From: Spirogloea muscicola
Taxonomy: Eukaryota; Streptophyta; Zygnematophyceae; Spirogloeales; Spirogloeaceae
Assembly (NCBI GenBank): GCA_009602725.1
Contig: WELB01000009.1
Span: 814,689-829,069, forward strand
DNA: 14,381 nucleotides
Reading direction: 5' to 3'
The notes beneath the pieces are model-generated. The model did not search any database, was not told the DNA's origin, and saw only the letters and a list, made by a program, of their open reading frames with translations. The position numbers and the translations under genes are program-made. How positions within the stretch are numbered: position 1 is the first letter of the stretch; the number at the start of each line of letters is the position of its first letter. Positions 8,176-14,381 of this stretch are shown here, in pieces.

Positions 8176-9565
8176 ATGGCGGCGGAGCGCGTGACGTGCA
8201 GCGGCGACGAGCTGCTGGTGGACGGCATGATTGCGGCCGCGCAGCGCCCGCGGCGCGCCGTCGCGCTCGCCTCGGCCGGCCGGTCCCTCGTGCCCTACTT
8301 TGTGCCCGGTTCCGCCGAGCCTTCTGAGGGCGACATCAACGTCAACACCGACGTCGACGCCCACCGACGGTAAGCCCCCCTTCCGGGCCTGCTCGCCCTT
8401 CCGCTCCCACGTCGAGGTTATGATTGGTATGTCATGTGCTTTTAGAACCTTGCATGACTCCCGGCCTTGAAACCTGTTGCATATAGCACATGAGGTCTAA
8501 AGTTATGACAGCTATAAGCCTTTTCGCGAAAGTTGTTGCCATGATGCTGATGTCTGTGTTCGGTCCTGGTCTGCTGTCAGGAATGGTGCCAGCATCTTGG
8601 AGGCCCCCGTTCCAATTGCCTCGTTCCGTGACCATGCTGCCCTGAGGGTGGGGCCTAACGAGCCGGTCGCGTTGCACATGGCTACAAGGCGATTCCAGTC
8701 CAGCACTTTGATATTGGACGGATACACTGGTGGCCAGAGTGGTCAGAGGGCCTTGAAGGTTCCCAAGACGAAGAAGGTGATTGACGCCCTGTGACAGTTT
8801 GAGAATGCCCAAGGAGCAGTGAAGTTGTACAAGATGCTGGCAGCTGCCGTGCAGAGTTGGCTAGTGTGTTTGCAATGCCTAATCTGTGGGAGAAGAATCT
8901 CTAGAGGCAGCTGATAATTGCAATCATGGACGTACGCAATTCTATGTCTAATTGTTTTCAGTTCATTCTGTCAGGTTGTCTCCAAGCGCAGTGGAGGCGG
9001 CGGCTCTCCCACGTCGCCCTTCCATGCCACAAGCTTCACATGCTCAGACTCCGACTCCGCCGATGATGCGCAAGCTCCTGATGGAAAGGCCGAAGTCGAC
9101 GCGGCCCTGCTAGCCAGCTTCACATCCAGCGGCGCGGCGCAAGTCGCCCTGCAGTCTGCAGGCAAGGGCAGGACCAAGTCGCGGCAGCGCAGCAAGGTGG
9201 TGTCGTCTCAGACGCCCCTCTCTGCAGGCGTGCTCAGAAGTCAGGAGAAGCTTGGAGGCTGCGCACTCTCTGTCAAGGAGAACTGGGCTGGCCCCGCTTT
9301 TACCAACTCGCCTCCACCCAGCAGCCTTCCCATGCCGCGGTTCACTGCCATCGCCAAGTCCCCGTCCCCCCTGCCTCTGGTGGATGCCCTTACTGCTGGA
9401 CAGGCCCTCTTGCAGCTCGTGTCCAAGCCCGCTGCGACTGGCTCCACACTTCCCCTACGCAGGGTGCTCGACCTCAGCCAGGGCTCTGTCGGAGCCACCT
9501 GTGCGGCTTCTACCTGCCTTGACAACCCCACAGCGCAGCTCAAGCGCATCTTGAATGTAGCTTAG
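8176..9565 (+). CDS. EDC1/PNRC-type mRNA decapping enhancer-like protein (3 exons)
   Basis: Exons 8176-8369, 8581-8776 and 8975-9565 join in frame to 326 residues. Both introns are GT...AG (211 and 198 bases). Seen: the N-terminal 130 residues match nothing I know. The middle is Ser/Gly/Ala-rich and probably disordered. Residues 234-253 carry WAGPAF followed by SPPPSSLPMPRF, and the protein ends QLKRILNVA. Known: yeast Edc1 and animal PNRC proteins bind the Dcp1 EVH1 domain through an LPxP motif and stimulate Dcp2 through an upstream YAGxxF-type motif. As I recall, PNRC2 also ends in an LKxLLxV-like sequence. Inferred: a cytoplasmic, P-body cofactor of DCP1-DCP2 that promotes mRNA 5' decapping. 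The Trp in place of Tyr is a conservative change. The start is the first ATG after a start-stop ATG-TAG at 7844. The alternative is a plant protein with this motif by chance, which I think unlikely because spacing and context also match. Confidence 0.72.
9284..9343 (+). other. Decapping-activation plus DCP1-binding motif
   Basis: The 20 codons encode W-A-G-x-x-F, then a Ser/Pro linker, then L-P-M-P-R-F. This matches the bipartite arrangement in Edc1 and PNRC proteins: an aromatic-AG-x-x-F segment contacting Dcp2-Dcp1, and an LPxP contacting the Dcp1 EVH1 pocket. Confidence 0.7.
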
Positions 9566-10622
9566 TGTGCCAGCCTACGTTGGCAGACCACCCCCCTTCT
9601 CGCACGGCGGCATTCCTCTGTGCAAGGAGGGTGGAGGAACGTCTTCACCCACCTGTTCATGTGTATATACGACAACGACGGACACGTCAGTGACAGCTAC
9701 AACCACGACTGGGTGGTCGAGGATGCCATGGTGGACCAACAACACGGTACAAATGGCAGGGCCCCCCCCCCCTGCAGTGCTTGGTTGGCCGACGCAGCTG
9801 GAAAGCCTGCGACGATTGCCGCTGGAGGGCGGAAGGGGGGTCGGGTGGCCTCTTTTAGAATGGCTTCGCCCACCCCACCTCCAACCAAGACACGCAGAAG
9901 TCTCATTCTCCCAGTCGCCTGTTCACATCTCTCTCGCCCCACTTCCCTCTTGCCCTGTCTACGATCCTTTTTGGCAGCAGCATAGCAGTATGCAGACATT
10001 CCACAGAGTGCCCAGCCAGGCCTTAGCCTTGTATAAGAAGGCATGGTGTCTGAGGTCACAGCAGGATGTCCAGAGCTCCTTGGCACTGTTACCTTCGGTC
10101 CACATGTCAGGGTTATATCCTTCTGGAAGTGCCCTGGCTGGTTTTGTTGAGTACCATCATATCCATGCTACGAGATTTGCTGGACATGTTGCCCTGTGTT
10201 TCTTTACGCTGCTCCTGGCTGCTGGCTCTTACAGTATGCCAGTCGCAGTCGCTCAATAATAATATCTGTGTGGAGGATACTTAATCAAATTGGTCTCCCT
10301 GCTGCTAGAGTGCCGCCTCAAGATTGATTGTAGTATGCAGTTCGAAATTTCCCAAAAGTCTCAACCTTGCTACATTAATTAGCTTGCGCAACTTGATGAA
10401 GCAGCTAATTGGCAGAACTCCAAGACCTCAAACGCATATCAAGGTGTGAACATGCTCTCGATAGCCTCTCACTTCCTGTGGAAGTCAGCCAGCCGATGAT
10501 GTCAAAATACCTTTGTCATAATTAGGCTCATCCTTCAATGTTTAGTCTTCTGAATAAGCCTCAAAAAGTGCAAGAGGCAGCTCCTAGATGCAAGAGCACA
10601 CAGACACAGCAAGCGGTCCTCA
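9566..10622. other. Shared 3' flank of two convergent genes
   Basis: The 1.06 kb lies between the stops of the plus-strand decapping-like gene and the minus-strand UBP gene, so it should hold both 3' UTRs. It has a C11 run (9762-9772) and an AATAAT-rich stretch (about 10254-10266). A minus-strand TGTAA (10233-10229), the chlorophyte-type poly(A) signal, sits about 390 bases past the UBP stop. A 230-codon open frame at 9567-10259 has no recognisable content. Confidence 0.55.
9762..9772. repeat. C11 homopolymer in 3' flank
   Basis: Eleven consecutive C, about 200 bases past the stop of the decapping-enhancer-like gene. It resembles the C runs in that gene's 5' flank (7724-7733 and 8147-8154). 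Confidence 0.9.
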
Positions 10623-13600
10623 TCAGCCCCTGGTCTTAACCTGGGGCAATCCTGCCAGGCCCTGCTCAAGCGGCATGCCACTGCCACTGCCGACGGCAGC
10701 CACGCCGCAGCACTTCTTCCACTTACGCTGTGACCCGCAGGGGCACAATTCACTGCGCCGCGGCTTGGCGCTGCCACCGCTGCCGCCACCAGCTGCAGCT
10801 GCCTTGCGCCTCTCGCGGGCGACCAAGTCCCACAGCTCAGCGTCGCCATCGTCATCGTCCAGCACAGTCGTCAGGTTGACAATGTCGCTGCTGCTGCCGT
10901 CGGCACCGTCCATTTCGAAGAAGGGGTTGGCATCCGGGCTGGCTGACTGTTCCTCATGCGGCAGAAGCTGCTCCTCGGCTAAGCACACATCCATGCTGTG
11001 ACCGTGTCCATGGCCATTGCCATTGCAGAGCGGCAAGAGCGTTGGATCCGCGTCGGCAGCGGTCCCATTCTCAACGCTATGCTTGACTTTGGTGCTGTGG
11101 CTCTTTGACTTCACACCACCCTCCTCAGCCACCACTCTCTGACTTCCCCTGCTGTGCTCCTCAGTGAAAGTCTGGCCATTACTACAGATGCCAAATTCAA
11201 TCACCGCCTCAGGCTCTTCATGACCACCATGACCACCAACTTTGCCATTTGACCAGGCCTCCTTGAGCTCTGATGTATCTGCATGGCCGTTCTGTGCGTG
11301 TCCAGCCGCGGAGGCCAACCTGTGACCTCGCTGTTGCAAGGTCCCTGTTGGCGCCGGCTTCTCGGATCCTGGCTGGACGAGGAAGTCCTTGGCGAACGCG
11401 GGCTTGGGCGTCTCGCCGGCAGGAGGGAGGAGCGGCTCCTTGACCGCCGGCAGCGACGAGGTGGAGGGCAGGGGCGAGGCAGAGGCAGAGGTGGAGGATG
11501 CAGCGGAGTAGATGGAACTTGAGCAAGCAGGTGGGGAGGAGGGGGAGGAGGGAGGTAGGGAGGGTGAGGAGAGAGGCTGCAGCAAGCGGGGCGAGGGAGA
11601 GGAGAGAGGAGGAGAGAGGACAGGGGCCGGAGCAGAAGCGGGCACCTCCGATTGCACACTGCCGGCGACGCCGCTGCCTCCTCGGGCGGCAGCCACAGAG
11701 CTCTGGTTGCCCACTGGCGGCACCGAGTCGACGTCGGCAGCGACGACGTCAGCCGCTTCTGTGAGGTCCCTGCCTCGCCCTTTCTCTTCGCCGGCTGATC
11801 CTGCCGGTCCAACACTGCCTGTCGCCACACCGCTGTCGGCATCTGTCTGGGAAGGCTCTTGAGCTATGGCCTGCCCCAAGGCACCGCCACCTTGTCGATG
11901 GTCTACTCCATCTGCTCGGTCAAAGGATTCTGGAGTCGACAACGTCCGCACTGAAGATCCGGCCATGATGGACGAAGTACTGTCCTGCTCCAGGACTGGG
12001 TGAGTAGCAGGAACTGGCTGCGGCAGTGACTTGTCGTCTGTGTGGGCGCCAGCTTGGTGAAGGGCTCGCACGATGTGGTCGTCACAGGCTACTGCTGCTC
12101 CCTCGGCCTCTGGCTTCTTCTTGGGCAATGGCAACGGCGGTGACGGAGACGCCCCGACGGCAGTCTCCGACGCGGCAGCTTTGCTACTGACGCTGTCAGA
12201 CTCCACAACTGGTCCAGGCCGCGGAGCTAACCTGCCGCAGCAAGCGGCCAGAAACCAACACCATGGTGCAAATGTTAAGATCTACTTTACATACAACCCA
12301 CTGACTAAGACAGTGCCTGAAGGCCTGGCTCTTTGACTAACTGAAGGGCTCAAAGCTGGCTGTCTAAAGAATGCTTTCAATTACATTGTTAGAAAGGCCA
12401 ATCACAGAAGGCATCAGCTTGGACAGGTCGAGCAGCCGCGACTGACAGCAACCAGGCCGGCGGCGCCGCGTGAGCTGCTGCAAGCAGGCCTCAGCTCGGC
12501 CAGGGCGGAGGTCAGAGGGGCAGCCCACCTGGCGTAGAAGAGCAGGTATGCCTTCTGCAACAGGACCTTGTCAAGCGTCGTCTGCGTGATCTGCCGAGGC
12601 GCACGGTTGCCCAAGTGGCGGTAAGATTGGACTGCAATGAGCCGAGCCGACAGACTCGACAAGACACTTGCGGCACCGGAGCTTGATGAGCTTTAATTAC
12701 ATACCACCATGAGGGAGTAGCAAACCGGCAGCGATGGATGAATGAGCTCAGATCCCAAGTCAGTGTTGAAGAGGAGGCAGCCCACTCGCAGCAAGGAGTC
12801 AAGGAGCGCACCTTGCTGTCGTCGACCTTGAACCAGCGCCCGAGCGAGTCGCGCACGAAGCAGACGTAGTGGCCGAAGAAGGCGGCGTTGAGGAAGTCGA
12901 GGTGCACGACGACGCCATAGAGGCGGTACACTGGCGGCGACGCGGCCTCCACCGCTGCGGCCGCCGCCGGGCGTGCGCTCATGTACGGCGCGAGGTCGAG
13001 CATCTCTGTAAACGCCACGCGCTTGTTGATCTTGCCGAAGCGGCCCGACTGCACGCGGAAAGCCACGCATGAGAAGCGCACGCAGCCCTTGCACCAGCAT
13101 CTGCTGAAGGCTAGCAGGTCACAAGAGCTGTAGACCACCCTCACCAGGAGGCTGTACAGCAACGGCCAACAACTGGTATTGTTACTACTAATTGCCTTCA
13201 GTTGAGAGGTGCTCTGTTATGGAGCTTGGCAAATCAGGCTGGCGACGGAGCCCTCAGCACCCAACGGCGGCTGCAGCGTGTACCTGGAAGCGCTTGAGCG
13301 TGATGGCAAGAACGTTGGGCGCCTCGTCAATCGACAGCTTCTTCCGAGCCTGCACGTATGCTTCGCACCTGGCAGGAGGAGACGTGTCCAGGCCGCCAGC
13401 ACGCCTTGGTAAGTATATTGCCGCCTTTCCAGCATAAGTAAGCGGCAGCACAATTTCCAGCTCTTGACTGTCAGCTTTCAAAGCTTAATTCAAAGCTTAA
13501 GGTGAAACCAAGTGCTAAACAAGCTGAACTGAAAACGATTATATTCTGAAAGTACATCAATGTATCTGTAATTTAGTCTACCATGTACGTACTGAACGAT

Positions 13601-14381
13601 TCCTTGTTAGTTGATCAGTGCTCCAAGGCCTTGAGCTGTAGGGCCTAATTTCGTATACAGAGTACTTGGGAAAGCTGTCATTGATTGTTCGTGAAAGTCA
13701 AGGTAATATCGAGGATGGGCACAGAATCATTTCAAGCGCAAGTCTTGGCTGCTGCACCTGTCGCACTTGTAACGGTTGTTGCCGTCGAGCACCTCAGCAC
13801 TAGTGAAGTGTGCCAGCGCGGACGCGACGCTGCCGACGTCGCCGCTGTGGATCTCGACTGCCAGATCCATGGCGCCCTCGTGCACGCTGCTCTCATGCCC
13901 GCACTTGCCGCACGTGACCTGCGCCTTCCCAGCCCCGAAGTCAGTGCTGGACCGCAAGACTCTAACCAGGGCTGGCTACGGAGGGAGAGAAGGGCGCACA
14001 GATAGGGGAGAGCAACGGAGGGAGGACGACCTGCGAGCGCAGGCGGCCGCCAAATATGTGGTGCACGAGCGTGGTGGCGGCGGTCGGCGGGTCGACCGCC
14101 TTCTCGCCGCCGGCCTCGTCCAGGCACACCGTCTGGATGGAGTCCACGGCGATCCTGAGGATGTCATTGCCACCGGCGGCAATGTCAGAGCGGCTGCTCG
14201 TCGCGCTGCATATGCTGAACCTCCATGCCAATAGGACGCCAAGGGACGGCAGTCGCATGCAGACCTCAGGAACTCGTGCGCGTCCTCCTGGCGGCCGCCG
14301 GCGCCGAGCGAGCCCCGCAGGCCCGCCAGGAGATGCGCCGCCGAGAGAGGCCGGCCGCCGCCGCCGCCGCTGGGCCCCAGC
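10623..14381 (-). CDS. UBP16-like ubiquitin-specific protease with C-terminal SEC-C zinc motif (5' partial, 7 exons)
   Basis: Read from the right edge, the exons encode 797 residues in one frame. Seen: GRQEDAHEFLR (the QQDAHE-type box), IAVDSIQTVCLDEAGGEK, IFGGRLRSQ, the zinc-finger pairs CGKC and CDRC, EVLDGNNRYKC, ARKKLSIDEAPNVL with LKRFQ, then YRLYGVVVHLD, the catalytic His box GHYVCFVRD (His codon 12869-12871), WFKVDDSK and KAYLLFYAR. Known: this wording is that of the plant UBP15-UBP19 group (C19 cysteine proteases, usually with an N-terminal MYND finger), which remove ubiquitin from proteins. The catalytic Cys box and any MYND finger lie off the right edge. After the catalytic domain a single 1609-base exon adds a 535-residue Ser/Pro/Ala-rich, probably disordered tail ending in a SEC-C motif. 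Inferred: an active deubiquitinase whose tail gives targeting or binding. Confidence 0.94.
10707..10745 (-). other. SEC-C zinc-binding motif
   Basis: These codons encode CPCGSQRKWKKCC, the C-x-C-x8-C-C pattern of the SEC-C family (Pfam PF02810), named from the C-terminus of SecA, where it binds zinc and SecB. It is preceded by basic residues (KPRRSEL) and followed by 27 residues to the stop. Only the tip of a protein carries it here, as in SecA. Confidence 0.88.
10780..12231 (-). other. Low-complexity C-terminal tail of the UBP
   Basis: The tail is rich in Ser, Pro, Ala and Gly. A Ser/Pro block corresponds to about 11610-11440. A segment with repeated His-Gly (NGHGHGHS) is near 11015-10995. 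Shortly before the SEC-C motif is an acidic stretch, SSSDIVNLTTVLDDDDGDAELW, split here as SSSDIVNL then TTVLDDDD. No folded domain is recognisable except the final zinc motif. The tail is about twice the length of the catalytic part in the window. Confidence 0.75.
11533..11564 (+). repeat. G-quadruplex-type tract within a polypurine stretch
   Basis: Five runs of three or more G (11533-11536, 11541-11545, 11550-11552, 11558-11560, 11562-11564) with loops of 1-5 bases lie inside a nearly pure A/G stretch of about 11500-11635. The purine strand is the template strand of the UBP gene; the coding strand reads Ser/Pro codons. Confidence 0.75.
13477..13500. repeat. Perfect tandem 12-bp duplication in a UBP intron
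   Basis: TTCAAAGCTTAA occurs twice, end to end (13477-13488 and 13489-13500), in the 389-base intron between the exons at 13918-13758 and 13368-13284. It sits in the most AT-rich part of the window. Confidence 0.9.

Larger units (their letters stand above)
10623..14381 (-). other. Exon map of the UBP16-like gene
   Basis: In transcription order the exons are 14381-14265 (5' partial), 14154-14031, 13918-13758, 13368-13284, 13048-12812, 12590-12529 and 12231-10623. The introns are 110, 112, 389, 235, 221 and 297 bases, all GT...AG. Phases are 2, 0, 2, 0, 0, 2 and match at each junction. The decisive join is the last: the exon ending in TACGCCAG (donor GTGGGC) needs one base to finish an Arg codon, and the acceptor CAG at 12234-12232 supplies it. 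The tail is therefore in frame with the peptidase. The stop TGA is at 10625-10623. Confidence 0.9.

Noticed and set aside
8792-8794. In-frame TGA considered as selenocysteine or readthrough
   Set aside because: A standard phase-0 intron (8777-8974) removes it, and no SECIS-like element was recognised by eye.
9567-10259. 230-codon open frame after the decapping-like gene
   Set aside because: It begins just past the stop, has no ATG-context or domain support, and crosses the C11 run; best seen as 3' UTR or flank.
10340-10348. GTTCGAAAT resembling a tRNA T-loop
   Set aside because: No flanking stem pairing, anticodon arm or A-box could be found around it.
11201-11862. Long open frames on both strands overlapping the UBP tail
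   Set aside because: They are other-frame readings of the simple Ser/Pro and Ala/Gly-rich exon, which is fixed in frame by splicing with the peptidase and by the SEC-C motif.

Overview
This window is nuclear DNA from a photosynthetic eukaryote of the green lineage. The evidence is split genes with GT...AG introns of about 110-390 bases ending mostly in TGCAG or TCAG, GC-rich exons, and a chloroplast FtsHi4-like protein. Short introns with G-rich donors (GTGAG, GTGGG, GTGCG) fit a green alga or an early-diverging streptophyte better than a seed plant, but I cannot fix the lineage from the sequence alone. No prokaryotic gene, mobile element, tRNA, rRNA or CRISPR array was found.

Layout. (1) Bases 51-6215, plus strand: 17 exons of an FtsHi4-type chloroplast AAA-ATPase. 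Its 5' end lies off the left edge. The joined exons keep one frame for 831 codons and end at a TAG. (2) Bases 6216-8175: a gene-poor stretch whose right half becomes a GC-rich, CpG-rich promoter and 5' leader with inverted CCAAT boxes, repeated GCGTCGCA motifs, a G10/C10 inverted repeat and a GCC repeat. (3) Bases 8176-9565, plus strand: a three-exon gene for a 326-residue, mostly disordered protein. It carries a W-A-G-x-x-F ... L-P-x-P signature of the EDC1/PNRC mRNA-decapping enhancers and ends in a short hydrophobic motif. (4) Bases 9566-10622: the shared 3' flank of two convergent genes. (5) Bases 14381-10623, minus strand: the C-terminal 797 residues, seven exons, of a UBP16-like ubiquitin-specific protease. 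The catalytic Cys lies off the right edge. The protein continues into one very long last exon encoding a low-complexity tail that ends in a SEC-C zinc motif.

The three genes have unrelated jobs: chloroplast envelope protein import, mRNA decapping and deubiquitination. They do not form a pathway. The most interesting points are the joining of a SEC-C zinc motif to a plant-type deubiquitinase, the decapping-enhancer motif in an otherwise unrecognised protein, and an FtsHi-type protein that keeps an apparently complete zinc site while its substrate-gripping pore loop has been lost.
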